Positions 17,534-26,585 of a DNA stretch of 64,000 nucleotides are shown here, piece after piece. Origin of the DNA: Salinivirgaceae bacterium (GTDB taxonomy: Bacteria; Bacteroidota; Bacteroidia; Bacteroidales; SZUA-534); NCBI GenBank assembly GCA_017527435.1, contig JAFXQB010000001.1, positions 602,845 through 666,844 of the forward strand. The letters run 5' to 3'. A program made the translations under genes and the position numbers. Each line of letters begins with the position of its first letter. The stretch's first letter is position 1. Below the pieces are notes generated by a model that was given only the letters and a program-made list of their open reading frames with translations, was not told where the DNA came from and ran no database searches.

Positions 17534-19768
17534 TTACATTTCGATTTTCGTTTCAGCCTTGTCATCGAGCATATCGCGCGTCACGTGCGACATTCCCTTA
17601 ATCTTCGACAAATCCTTGATTATCTGCGTAAGAAATTCATTATTATGCACATACACATCTATGGTGCCCTCAAAAATACCGTCGTGGCAATCGATGTTTA
17701 TCGCCCTCAAGTTCACGTCCAACTGATTGGTGATGGTTTTCGTCACCTTGTTGATGGCGTCGGAATTGTAAACGCCCTTGATTTTGATGCGGCCCAGGTA
17801 GGCCATCATCTTGTGCGATGTCCACTCAACCTTCACCACGTTCGAACTGTCGCTCGAACTGAGTTTTATGGCGTATGGACACGATGTGCTGTGGATTATC
17901 AGCTCGTCGTCGGCAATGCGGTAGCCAATCACGTCGTCGCCAGGAATCGGGTTGCAGCACGATGCAATCTGATAGCCCTGCGTGTTGTCGTCAACCACCA
18001 GCGGTTTCGACTTGTCGAACTTCTTCGTGGCGTCAATCTTCGAACTGGACCGCGATATTCCCCAGAATTTCATCCACTTGCTGAGCGAGCGCTTTTCCAT
18101 AATGTTCTTGAACTCGTCAACGGTGATTTTCTTTGTGCCGAGTTTGAAGTAAAGTTCGTCTTTGTTGCGCGTCTGGAAGTGGTTGTATAATTTCCTGAAA
18201 ATGTTCGAGTTAATTTGCATCTTAGTCTGCTCGAGCAGCCACTCAAGGTGCAGTTTGCCTTCGGTCGACACGTTGCGGCGCTGGTCCTTGAAGAAACTCT
18301 TGATGGTGTTGCGTGCCTTTGCCGTTGTCACATAGTCAATCCATTCAGGTTCAGGCTGTTGCTTTTCCGATGTCAGAATTTCGATTTGGTCGCCAGCATT
18401 CAGTTCCTGATTCAGCGACACCAGTTTGTGGTTCACCTTGGCACCGTAAGCGTGATAGCCCACCTGCGAGTGGATTTCGAATGCGAAGTCGAGCACCGTT
18501 GATTTTGCAGGCAGCGTAACTGACTCACCTTTAGGCGTGAACACCGTGATTTCCGATGCGAAAAGGTTCAGTTTGAACTCATCTAGAAAATCGAAAGCGT
18601 CGTTTTTGGGGTCCTCAAGCATCTTGCGAATCTCAAAAATCCACTTATCCAGTTCATTTTCAGTGGTTGTATTCTCTTTGTACTTCCAGTGAGCGGCATA
18701 TCCGTGTTCGGCAATGTCGTTCATACGGCGTGAGCGAATCTGCACTTCAACCCATTGTCCGCCAGGGCCCATCACCGTGGTGTGCAGCGCCTCGTAGCCG
18801 TTCGATTTCGGCTGGCTTATCCAGTCGCGGATGCGGTCTGGACGCGGCGTGTAAAGGTCGGTGATAATTGAGTAGATGGCCCAGCACTGCGTTTTTTCAG
18901 GGATGTTAGGATCGGGATCGAAGATGATGCGGATGGCAAACAGGTCGTAGATTTCCTCGAGCGGCACTTTTTTCGTTTCCATCTTGTGCCAGATTGAGTA
19001 AATCGACTTCGGCCGACCAGTAATCTCGTAGGTGTATTTTTCGGCGTTCAACCTTGCGGTGATGGGCAGCGAAAACCGATTGATGTAGGTGAACCGTTTC
19101 TGCTCGCTAGCCTTAATAAAACTTGCGATACGCTGATATTCAAACGGATGATGGTATTTCAGACACAAATCTTCGAGTTCGGTTTTGATTGAGTACAAAC
19201 CCAGGCGGTGAGCCAGCGGCGCATAGATGAACAGCGTCTCGCTCGCGATTTTGAGCTGCTTGTTGGGCGGCATACTGTCGAGCGTGCGCATATTGTGCAG
19301 ACGGTCGGCCAACTTGATGAAAATCACCCGCAGGTCGTCGGCCATCGTCATAATTATCTTCTTGAAATTTTCAGCCTGAAGGTCGGTCTGTCCGTCGAAA
19401 ACGCCCGCAATTTTGGTCAGGCCATCAACAATGTTGGCAATCTTGTCGCCAAACTGCAGGCGGATATCCTCAACAGTGAAATCGGTATCTTCAACCACAT
19501 CGTGCAGCAGCGCCGAAACAATTGATTTAGTGCCCAATCCTATCTCAGTTGTGGCAATTTTTGCCACAGCAATCGGATGCAGGATGTAGGGCTCGCCCGA
19601 CTTGCGGCGCATATTGGCGTGAGCGCCGTTCGCCAGATTGAACGCCTTGGTTATCAAAGCCTTGTCCTCTTCACTCTGCGACATCCGCGCCGACTGAAGC
19701 AAGTCTTGGAAATGGTCTTGTATAAGTTGTTTTTCCTCGTCAGTAAATTCTGAATTCTTTACATCCAT
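17534..19768 (-). CDS. rel: bifunctional (p)ppGpp synthetase/hydrolase
   Basis: Stringent-response enzyme of 744 residues with the full RelA/SpoT layout. The HD hydrolase domain contains GEPYILHPIAVAKI and ALLHDVVEDTDF (His89-Asp90). The synthetase domain contains GRPKSIYSIWHKM, LFAIRIIFDPD and SNGYEALHTTVMGP. TGS (ITVFTPKGESVTLPAKST) and the C-terminal regulatory and ACT regions follow. Both catalytic centres look intact, so it should be a Rel-type bifunctional enzyme. The start at 19768 (MDVKNSEF) is the ATG; the frame extends three codons to a TTG. A TACATTTG element lies at 19798-19791. Confidence 0.96.
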   Translation of the reverse strand: MDVKNSEFTDEEKQLIQDHFQDLLQSARMSQSEEDKALITKAFNLANGAHANMRRKSGEPYILHPIAVAKIATTEIGLGTKSIVSALLHDVVEDTDFTVEDIRLQFGDKIANIVDGLTKIAGVFDGQTDLQAENFKKIIMTMADDLRVIFIKLADRLHNMRTLDSMPPNKQLKIASETLFIYAPLAHRLGLYSIKTELEDLCLKYHHPFEYQRIASFIKASEQKRFTYINRFSLPITARLNAEKYTYEITGRPKSIYSIWHKMETKKVPLEEIYDLFAIRIIFDPDPNIPEKTQCWAIYSIITDLYTPRPDRIRDWISQPKSNGYEALHTTVMGPGGQWVEVQIRSRRMNDIAEHGYAAHWKYKENTTTENELDKWIFEIRKMLEDPKNDAFDFLDEFKLNLFASEITVFTPKGESVTLPAKSTVLDFAFEIHSQVGYHAYGAKVNHKLVSLNQELNAGDQIEILTSEKQQPEPEWIDYVTTAKARNTIKSFFKDQRRNVSTEGKLHLEWLLEQTKMQINSNIFRKLYNHFQTRNKDELYFKLGTKKITVDEFKNIMEKRSLSKWMKFWGISRSSSKIDATKKFDKSKPLVVDDNTQGYQIASCCNPIPGDDVIGYRIADDELIIHSTSCPYAIKLSSSDSSNVVKVEWTSHKMMAYLGRIKIKGVYNSDAINKVTKTITNQLDVNLRAINIDCHDGIFEGTIDVYVHNNEFLTQIIKDLSKIKGMSHVTRDMLDDKAETKIEM

Positions 19769-19790
19769 TGTGTACAATTTTGATATCGGG

Positions 19791-19798
19791 CAAATGTA
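19791..19798 (-). promoter_or_regulatory. -7 element of the rel-miaB promoter
   Basis: TACATTTG on the minus strand, 23 bp before the rel ATG. The -33 region is not well defined. Confidence 0.5.
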
Positions 19799-19844
19799 AT
19801 TTTAAGTTTGGTTAAACCGATTTTTTCAACACCCTTTTTACATT

Positions 19845-20531
19845 TCAAAACTTTACAATCTGGCAATAATCCTTCGGCTCGTAGTTATGCGGGAAAACGT
19901 AAAAATAGGCACCTTTTTTCGACGAAACTGTATCCTTATCGGCCGTTTGCAACAAAACATTGAGCGAAGCCACCTTCTTACGGAAGTTACCTGGGTCAAA
20001 AGTGTGCTGAAAAATAGCGTTATACAAGTTGTTAAGTTGCGTGAGAGTGAACTTACGCGGCAGCAATTCGCGCCCAAGAAGTTCGTGCGACGCCTTATAT
20101 TGAAGACGTTGCAAAGCAATGTCAATCATATTTTTATGATCGAACACCAATGAAGGAAGTTCAGTAATCGGGAACCACTCGCCATTGTGCTCCTCAACCA
20201 GTTCTCTGTTGTGGTTGTCGTTACAGATTAGGGCGTAGAAAGCCATACTTATCACACGTTCGGCAGGTTCGCGGTCAGGTTGTGAAAAGGCAGCCACCTG
20301 CTCAAGGAAAATGTCGTGCAGCCCAACCGTTTGCAACAACACGCGACGCGCTGCATCTTCGAGCGATTCTTGGTTGGCCACAAAGCCTCCCATAAGCGAC
20401 CAATCACCTTTGCATGGCTCGATGTTGCGCGGATAGAGCAGCACCTTAAGTTGACCGTTGTCATAGGTGAAAACCACACAGTCGACAGCTACGTGGATTT
20501 TAGGATAACCTTTATATATTGTTTTTGCCAT
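19845..20531 (-). CDS. Nudix-fold transcriptional regulator (NrtR/AraR type)
   Basis: A 228-residue protein. A Nudix domain (MAKTIYKGYPKIHVAVDCVV to about residue 140) is followed by a winged-helix tail (LLPRKFTLTQLNNLYNAIFQ, FRKKVASLNVL). This is the layout of NrtR and AraR regulators, which sense nucleotide-sugar-type metabolites. The Nudix box reads GGFVANQESLEDAARRVLLQ, so the REXXEE core is replaced by RRVLLQ. The catalytic glutamates are gone and hydrolysis is unlikely, leaving ligand sensing. The start at 20531 follows a TATATTTG box at 20558-20551. It is divergent from the large sensor phosphatase gene, but the regulon is unknown. Confidence 0.82.
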   Translation of the reverse strand: MAKTIYKGYPKIHVAVDCVVFTYDNGQLKVLLYPRNIEPCKGDWSLMGGFVANQESLEDAARRVLLQTVGLHDIFLEQVAAFSQPDREPAERVISMAFYALICNDNHNRELVEEHNGEWFPITELPSLVFDHKNMIDIALQRLQYKASHELLGRELLPRKFTLTQLNNLYNAIFQHTFDPGNFRKKVASLNVLLQTADKDTVSSKKGAYFYVFPHNYEPKDYCQIVKF

Positions 20532-20550
20532 CAGATTTATAAAAAGTGCA

Positions 20551-20558
20551 CAAATATA
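20551..20558 (-). promoter_or_regulatory. -7 element of the Nudix-regulator promoter
   Basis: TATATTTG on the minus strand 20 bp before the ATG. A TTTG at 20588-20585 is at slightly long spacing (26 bp). Confidence 0.5.
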
Positions 20559-20728
20559 ATGTGAGTTCGGAAAAATGAAGATGTCAAAACACATCTCTCG
20601 TATTTATTGGGCACAAAGTTTTATGACAACAATCATCTACTACCAAAAAAAACTGTAAGCAACACTATTTTGTTAATAAAACCATTGTTACTAACACCAT
20701 TTTAAGCGTATAAATTGAACGTTTATTT

Positions 20729-20736
20729 TATCTTTG
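20729..20736 (+). promoter_or_regulatory. -7 element of the sensor-phosphatase promoter
   Basis: TATCTTTG lies 25 bp before the ATG at 20762; the -33 element is weak. Confidence 0.45.
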
Positions 20737-20761
20737 CGATTTGGAAGAACAAAAAGATAAT

Positions 20762-23700
20762 ATGAGAAAAATTACACTACTATTAGCTACAGCTTTATCT
20801 TGTTTGATTTGCAACGCACAGCAAATCAACAAGTATGGCGTCCCATTCATAACCAACTACAAACCAACCACTGTACAGACACTTGGCATTGCTCAAGACC
20901 AACGCGGCATAATCTATTTTGCCAACGATGACGGCATCATCGAGTATGACGGTTCAGTCTGGAACAAAATTGACCTTATAGGCACAAAATCATTATCAAT
21001 TGACGAAGACAACATTGTGCATGTGGGAACGGAAGGCGATTTTGGTTACCTATACCCTAACCTCTCAGGCCAACTCAAGTTCGTATCTTTAGCTTCAAAA
21101 GTGCCCGATTCAATTCAAGTGAGTGGAATCTACAAAACTTATAGCCATGGCAAGCAAACTTATTATTGCTCACTGCTCAACATATTTGTGGCAGAAAAAG
21201 ACAGCATAGTCAAAATCATAGATCTTCCGGAAAAAAGTTGGTTTACATTTATGCAAGGTGACACGCTGATTATAAGCAACTCCGGCAATGAAATGACACT
21301 ATATTTTGACAACCGCCTTCATTATACCAATTTGGAAACAGGAGGACTGTACGGCATTGTACCCTATAAAAATGGTGAATACTTAATGGCCTCTGGCTCA
21401 CAAGTCTATAAAGGTATTATTTCCGAAAAAAACACATTGCTTAAAATCAGAGACACCAACCCATTTATAGACAACTTGTACAAGAAGCATATACCATATG
21501 ATTTGTCGAGGTATGGTGACAATTTTATTATGTCAACTATTATGGGTGACAAATACAGCATTTTGGTTATGAATAGCGATTTAGAACCAATTTACGCTGC
21601 AAACAAACAATGTGGACTGGGCTCAATCAATGCAGTTTGTTGTCTGCAACTTGGTCACATTCTATGGGCAGGACTCGACAATCGTATTTCAAAAATTGAA
21701 ATAGGGAATGCTATTCACCATTTCGGTTCTGAATCCGGACTTGAAGGCGCAATAAACGATATTTTTCAATTTGAAGGGGTAATGTATATTGGAACCAATG
21801 GTGGTGTATTCCGCTATGATTTCGATGAATTTGGGTTGCCGAAATTCACCCAAATCGATACATATATGGGACAGAAATTTATTAAATTTGCTATACCTGG
21901 TACCAACCGGAAAATGATGATTGTTGGAGGTGCCGTCAATATTACAATGTTTGAAAACGGACAAAAATGCAATGATCAAATCCGCAGAATCAACGGACAA
22001 AGCCTAATGCAATCAAAAAAACATCCCGAACTTCTCTATATCGGCTCTAACACAACAGGATTATATTGCTATAAATACCAAAACAGAGGGAAAACACATT
22101 GGGAAAAAGTATATAATATTCTTGAAGATTCTGACATATTTTCAATCGCCGAAGATAAAGATGGAAATATTTGGTGCTCAACCGACCGTGGCATTTTCAA
22201 AATTACTGAGGACGGGAAATCCTTCTTGCTGTATGACGAGGAAAACGGTCTACCATCTATCGAAATGGCAACTGTGAAAAACATTAACGGGAGAATATTG
22301 TTCCTCACAATTGCCGGAATATACGAATTAAATGAATCCGAATCTACGTTTGAACCAAGCGATTTCCTAGGACAATTTAGCGCAGATACAACTATTGGCA
22401 CATTAAATTTAAGCAACTACAAAGACGGATACATCTTATCGCGCGTCAACATGAACACACAAACATGCTGGCTTGACTATGTGCGGAAAAATGATCAAGG
22501 CGAATTTTATCTTGAAAAAATCAGTGAATTTAAGAAACTGCCAAATGACGCGAATTTTTTCACCTACACTGACAACGAAAGCAATCTTTGGATTGGCATA
22601 GATGATATTCTTTATTGTTATAATCCAGAGTTAATTGACAAAAATCATCCCTATTATAAGAATCCATTTAACGCTCATGTAAGACAAATTATAGCCAATG
22701 ACACAATTGTACTATTCGGTGGAGCTTTTAAATCAGCGAATGGTGGCATTGCTTTGTCCCAACCAAAAAACGAAATTGTTGAGATTCCATATAGTGAAAA
22801 CTCGCTCACATTCCGCTATAGTTCTACTTTCTATGACTCAGAAGATAAAACTGAATACTCAACAATGATTGAGGGCGATGACAAAACATGGTCGAAATGG
22901 AAAAATAGCACTGAATACACCCGTATGCACTTGAGCGAAGGCAACTATACCTTCAAAGTTAAGGCACGCAACATCTACGGTGTTGAGAGCGAGGTGGCAA
23001 CATTCGCATTCACCATCAAACCTCCATTCTACCGCACCATAGTTGCTTATCTGCTTTATGTGATCCTATTGGTGGTTCTGGTTTACGGAATTGTGAAATG
23101 GAACACACACCGACTCATTGAAGAGAAGAAAAAACTGGAACAGAAAATCGCCGAAGCCACAGAAGAGATTCGCGGACAGAACATCCAACTCGAGCAACAG
23201 AAAGACGAGATTGAGAAACAGAAAGATGAAATTCAGTCGAGTATCAACTACGCACGCCGAATCCAACGCGCCCTGCTCACCCCCGACGAAGTCATCGACA
23301 AGATTTTCCCAGACCACTTCCTGCTCTACAAACCGCGAAACGTGGTGAGTGGCGACTACTACTGGTTCGGCCAGTTCGGCGACTACAAGGTGAGCATTGT
23401 GGCCGACTGTACGGGACACGGCGTTCCGGGCGGTTTCATGAGCATGCTCGGTATGACAAACTTGAACTACATTGTGGGCCAGGAACTTCGCCCCGATGAG
23501 ATTCTGAACAAGCTGCGTAACGCCATCATCACCAGCTTGCGGCAGAAAGACGACTCAATCCAACCGACCGGCGACGAAAAAGCCGACCGCCGCGCCGCTT
23601 TTGCCGCAGCAACCGAAAAGAAAGACCGTAGCCAAGACGGTATGGACGTGGCCATGTATGTGTTGAACGAGAAAGAAATGACTCTATCGTTTGCCGGTGC

Positions 23701-24040
23701 CAACAACCCACTCGTACTCATCCGCGATGGTGAAGTTGAAGTGGTGAAAGCAAGTAAGATGCCTGTCGGAATCTACGCAAAACTCGACCCGTTTGAGCGC
23801 GTTGATATGGAAATCAAGAAAGGCGACTGCCTGTACACATTCTCCGACGGTTTCCAAGACCAGTTTGGCTACGAAAGTGGCAAGAAGTTCATGAGCAAGC
23901 ACCTGCGCGAAGTTCTGCTCGAAATCCACCAGAAGCCAATGGCCGAGCAGAAAGAGATTCTGAACAAGATTTACGAAGACTGGCGCGGCCCGGCCGACCA
24001 TCAGACCGACGACGTAGTGCTGATGGGTGTGCGCATTTAA
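20762..24040 (+). CDS. propeller-Y_Y_Y sensor with C-terminal SpoIIE/PP2C phosphatase
   Basis: A 1092-residue one-piece signalling protein. A signal peptide (MRKITLLLATALSCLICNA) leads into a periplasmic sensor of two-component-regulator-propeller repeats (GLEGAINDIFQFEGVMYIGT, IAEDKDGNIWCSTDRGIFKI). A Y_Y_Y domain follows at about residues 680-755. One membrane helix (~757-779) and a Glu/Lys/Gln coiled coil (~785-850) connect to a SpoIIE-type PP2C domain. That domain has NVVSGDYYWFGQFGDYKVSI and DCTGHGVPGGFMSMLG (metal-binding Asp) and ends DDVVLMGVRI. Unlike the hybrid kinases with the same sensor, the output is Ser/Thr phosphatase activity, probably on an anti-sigma-antagonist-like partner not encoded here. 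The sensor half is AT-richer than the output half. Confidence 0.88.
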   Translation: MRKITLLLATALSCLICNAQQINKYGVPFITNYKPTTVQTLGIAQDQRGIIYFANDDGIIEYDGSVWNKIDLIGTKSLSIDEDNIVHVGTEGDFGYLYPNLSGQLKFVSLASKVPDSIQVSGIYKTYSHGKQTYYCSLLNIFVAEKDSIVKIIDLPEKSWFTFMQGDTLIISNSGNEMTLYFDNRLHYTNLETGGLYGIVPYKNGEYLMASGSQVYKGIISEKNTLLKIRDTNPFIDNLYKKHIPYDLSRYGDNFIMSTIMGDKYSILVMNSDLEPIYAANKQCGLGSINAVCCLQLGHILWAGLDNRISKIEIGNAIHHFGSESGLEGAINDIFQFEGVMYIGTNGGVFRYDFDEFGLPKFTQIDTYMGQKFIKFAIPGTNRKMMIVGGAVNITMFENGQKCNDQIRRINGQSLMQSKKHPELLYIGSNTTGLYCYKYQNRGKTHWEKVYNILEDSDIFSIAEDKDGNIWCSTDRGIFKITEDGKSFLLYDEENGLPSIEMATVKNINGRILFLTIAGIYELNESESTFEPSDFLGQFSADTTIGTLNLSNYKDGYILSRVNMNTQTCWLDYVRKNDQGEFYLEKISEFKKLPNDANFFTYTDNESNLWIGIDDILYCYNPELIDKNHPYYKNPFNAHVRQIIANDTIVLFGGAFKSANGGIALSQPKNEIVEIPYSENSLTFRYSSTFYDSEDKTEYSTMIEGDDKTWSKWKNSTEYTRMHLSEGNYTFKVKARNIYGVESEVATFAFTIKPPFYRTIVAYLLYVILLVVLVYGIVKWNTHRLIEEKKKLEQKIAEATEEIRGQNIQLEQQKDEIEKQKDEIQSSINYARRIQRALLTPDEVIDKIFPDHFLLYKPRNVVSGDYYWFGQFGDYKVSIVADCTGHGVPGGFMSMLGMTNLNYIVGQELRPDEILNKLRNAIITSLRQKDDSIQPTGDEKADRRAAFAAATEKKDRSQDGMDVAMYVLNEKEMTLSFAGANNPLVLIRDGEVEVVKASKMPVGIYAKLDPFERVDMEIKKGDCLYTFSDGFQDQFGYESGKKFMSKHLREVLLEIHQKPMAEQKEILNKIYEDWRGPADHQTDDVVLMGVRI

Positions 24041-24063
24041 CGCCAGCACTAGTAACTATTTAC

Positions 24064-24094
24064 AAGCGATTCCGTTTTGGGGTCGCTTTTTTTT
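24064..24094 (+). terminator. intrinsic terminator after the sensor phosphatase
   Basis: Stem AAGCGA / TCGCTT with a 13-nt loop, then an uninterrupted T tract. Confidence 0.75.
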
Positions 24095-24135
24095 CTTTTT
24101 ATAAGGACTATATCACTTAAGGACACGATAACACC

Positions 24136-24345
24136 TACCACACCAAACGTCGCTCAGCAACACCAAAAATGTAAATCACCGTCTTTGAAGATTACAGAGA
24201 AAACCATTCTCAATTATTACGGCACCCGCGTCGCGCTGCACACTTTCGGCATTCATTAGCCACAGATTGTCAGACAATTGTACGGTCACATCAATATCGT
24301 GGGTTAAGAGAAAGATCGTCTTTTATGACTCGGCGGCCAGGTTTT
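24136..24345 (-). pseudogene. decayed copy of the 3' end of the btuD-type ATPase gene
   Basis: The minus strand reads LAAES*KTIFLLTHDIDVTVQ and continues QLSDNLWLMNAE. It is colinear with residues ~185-252 of the intact ATPase at 25553-26311 (LAAESQKAILLSTHDIDVAV, QLSDNLWLMNTDG). The stretch 24251-24340 differs from 25670-25760 at only about one base in eight. The copy has a stop in place of the Gln codon (CAA to TAA), and its last third is out of frame. The Walker A and signature parts are absent. It lies directly downstream of the Ntn-hydrolase gene and makes up most of the gap at 24041-24404. Confidence 0.85.
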
Positions 24346-24404
24346 CCATTCCGATATTTATTGCATTGGTTCCAATGCGCGTTATCCATTCAATGTCAGT
24401 TATA

Positions 24405-25478
24405 TCAGTGTTTGCTCCGCTCCAGCTCAAAACTGAACGGCTTATCGAAATTCCGCCGCGAGTAGTATGTGACCGCAGGTTTCGACAGGTTCATCACCAC
24501 TGTCCACTGCGTACCGCCAATGGTGTTGTCTATCCAAGGCTGTTGCGCAACGGAAAAAATGGCATCGCTCAATTGCTCAGTGGTCATAATGCCTTGAGAA
24601 TCATCGTAAAGTGTGCAAAGTTGGTCGTAGCGGGTATCGCCAAAAATAAGGCCATCATTAAGTTTTTGCTGGCACAAATAGTGGTTTGCGACAGCGTGTG
24701 TTTCAGTCACTACCATCTGATTATCAACATATTCAACCACAACGCTGCGACCTGTGGCGTCCGACATTGAATAGTGGTGGGCCGCACCAATATCAGAATT
24801 CATATCGATTTGACCAAGCAAATCTATCGCCTCATCGACCGTGGCGGCCTTTTTCAGCAGGTAGGTGATAGCGCTGGTGGTGGTGAGTGCCGGTTTGCCT
24901 GTATTTTGGTGAGTTTCAACGCTATCGCCAGCCATAAGGTCGGCAATAGCAAAGCCCTTCTCGTTGACACCATCGAGAGCGAAGAAAAGGTCGCTCAACG
25001 CCACATATTGATTAATAAAACCTTCGGGCAGCCAGCCTTCACCAAATCCGTAAAAATCTGTGCTAAAAGTAGATATGTATTCGTAACTATTTTTGGTGGT
25101 GGCGTGCAGAATCAGTGCGGTTGCCGACATAAAGTCGAAGTTTCGGCCCATCAGCACATCGCCGTCAGGTGTGCGAGCGGTCAGCGTTGAGCAGCCGTAA
25201 TCCATTGTGTCGGGCTCTGCCGGCGGCGTATAGTACCCCTTCGACAGGAATTGATTGATATACTGCACCACTTCCTGTGAGTTTTTGGCCCCGCCTTTTT
25301 TCAAAAAATCATCGAAACCATCGTCGCCCTTATACTCCATATAGTACAAGCCCTCGTCGAGTTTCTGGACTGACATCGCGCCTTTGACAAGCGAGCCGAA
25401 TGTCGCCCAAACGCAGACTATGACGAGAACAATCAATCCTAAAATTGTTAAAGCCGTGATTTTTAATAGTTTCTTCAT
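24405..25478 (-). CDS. membrane-anchored choloylglycine-hydrolase/C45-type Ntn hydrolase
   Basis: A 357-residue protein. An uncleaved-looking N-terminal membrane helix (~7-30) and an ~60-residue linker precede the Ntn-hydrolase domain. The domain begins at the candidate nucleophile Cys96 in MDYGCSTLTARTPDGDVLMG. The following GRNFDF, the GVNEKGFAIADLMAG loop and HHYSMSDATGRSVVVEYVDN (substrate and oxyanion region) are typical of linear-amide C-N hydrolases. These include bile-salt hydrolases, penicillin V acylases and C45 acyltransferases. Because Cys96 is internal, activation would need autocatalytic cleavage. The substrate is not predictable; bile salts, acyl-amides or acyl-homoserine-type amides are possible. 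The start is the ATG at 25478. It is followed by the btuD relic. Confidence 0.82.
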   Translation of the reverse strand: MKKLLKITALTILGLIVLVIVCVWATFGSLVKGAMSVQKLDEGLYYMEYKGDDGFDDFLKKGGAKNSQEVVQYINQFLSKGYYTPPAEPDTMDYGCSTLTARTPDGDVLMGRNFDFMSATALILHATTKNSYEYISTFSTDFYGFGEGWLPEGFINQYVALSDLFFALDGVNEKGFAIADLMAGDSVETHQNTGKPALTTTSAITYLLKKAATVDEAIDLLGQIDMNSDIGAAHHYSMSDATGRSVVVEYVDNQMVVTETHAVANHYLCQQKLNDGLIFGDTRYDQLCTLYDDSQGIMTTEQLSDAIFSVAQQPWIDNTIGGTQWTVVMNLSKPAVTYYSRRNFDKPFSFELERSKH

Positions 25479-25552
25479 ATTAAATAGTTTTGTAGTCAAT
25501 TGCCGAAATTATGCAATATTTCGATAGGTGGCGACAAAATCGAAAACCACAA

Positions 25553-26311
25553 CTACCACACAAACCGCCGCTCGGCAGCGTCAAAATGCAAATTGCTGTT
25601 TTTGAAAAGATTATCGAGAGAGCCTTTCTCGATTATTTCGGCAACCGAGCCGCTCTGCACGCCATCGGTATTCATTAGCCACAGATTGTCAGACAGTTGC
25701 ACGGCCACATCAATATCGTGGGTTGAAAGCAGGATTGCCTTTTGCGACTCGGCGGCCAGACGGTGAAGCAGAAGCAGCACTTCAACGCGCGCGGCGGCAT
25801 CGAGAAAGGCGGTTGGCTCATCGAGAATGATTATTGGTGTTTGTTGTGCCAACGCTTTGGCAATCATCACTTTCTGGCGCTCGCCGTCCGACAGTTCCGA
25901 CACGTGGCAATCGGCTTTTGCGGCAATGCCCACATCGGTCATCGCCCTGATTACAAGTTCTTTATCAGCGGCAGACAGTCGGCCGAAGAAACCCGTGTAA
26001 GGCTGGCGGCCAAGCGACACAAGTTCAAAAACCGTCAGTCCGCCGGCTGATACTCTGTCGGTTAGCACAAGGGCAATGGTGCGCGAAAGTTCCTGCGCTG
26101 TCAGGCTTGCAATGCTGGCGCCGCCAATGCTGATAGTGCCCGCCAGCGGCCGCTGCAGGTTGGCCAGCGTGCGCAAAAGCGTGGATTTGCCTACACCGTT
26201 CGGGCCTAACAGGCTGGTCAACTGGCCTTTGGCAAGAGTCAACGACAGGTTGGCCGCCACAAGGTGCTGTGCGGAATAGCCAATGGTCAGATTTTCAGCG
26301 GATAATAGCAT
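25553..26311 (-). CDS. btuD: ABC transporter ATPase, cobalamin type
   Basis: Nucleotide-binding subunit of a FecE/BtuD/HmuV-type importer, 252 residues. Walker A is GPNGVGKST (36-44) and the signature is LSDGERQKV (140-148). Walker B is IIILDEPTAFLD with Asp164-Glu165, and the H-loop is STHDIDVAVQ. It follows the FecCD-type permease at 274 bp on the same strand. With btuF, btuG and btuB beyond the inserted peptide cluster, the order matches the usual Bacteroidota B12 locus. Assignment to cobalamin rests on that gene order and on the riboswitch of btuB; haem or siderophore iron is the alternative. The gap to btuC (26312-26585) holds only AT-rich direct repeats and a short GGCTG/CAGCC hairpin. 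Confidence 0.88.
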   Translation of the reverse strand: MLLSAENLTIGYSAQHLVAANLSLTLAKGQLTSLLGPNGVGKSTLLRTLANLQRPLAGTISIGGASIASLTAQELSRTIALVLTDRVSAGGLTVFELVSLGRQPYTGFFGRLSAADKELVIRAMTDVGIAAKADCHVSELSDGERQKVMIAKALAQQTPIIILDEPTAFLDAAARVEVLLLLHRLAAESQKAILLSTHDIDVAVQLSDNLWLMNTDGVQSGSVAEIIEKGSLDNLFKNSNLHFDAAERRFVW

Positions 26312-26585
26312 TTTTGATTTTTGAATTATGATTTTTGATTTGAACGCAGATTTACAGATTTACGCTGATTATTTTGTCTCTAACCGATTTTATCAGATTC
26401 AACCCGAAGTTATCCTTCGGTGTCGCTTCGCGAGAAATTGACACAAAATTTTGTTCTAAAATTTTATCAAAAATTCCGTCCGTCTGGGCGCAACTAAAAT
26501 CAAATTCTTTCGCGTTCATAAATCGTTTTTTATCAATTCTTTTTGCATTTTTCCGGCTGCCACGGTGTGACAGCCCTACAAAATT

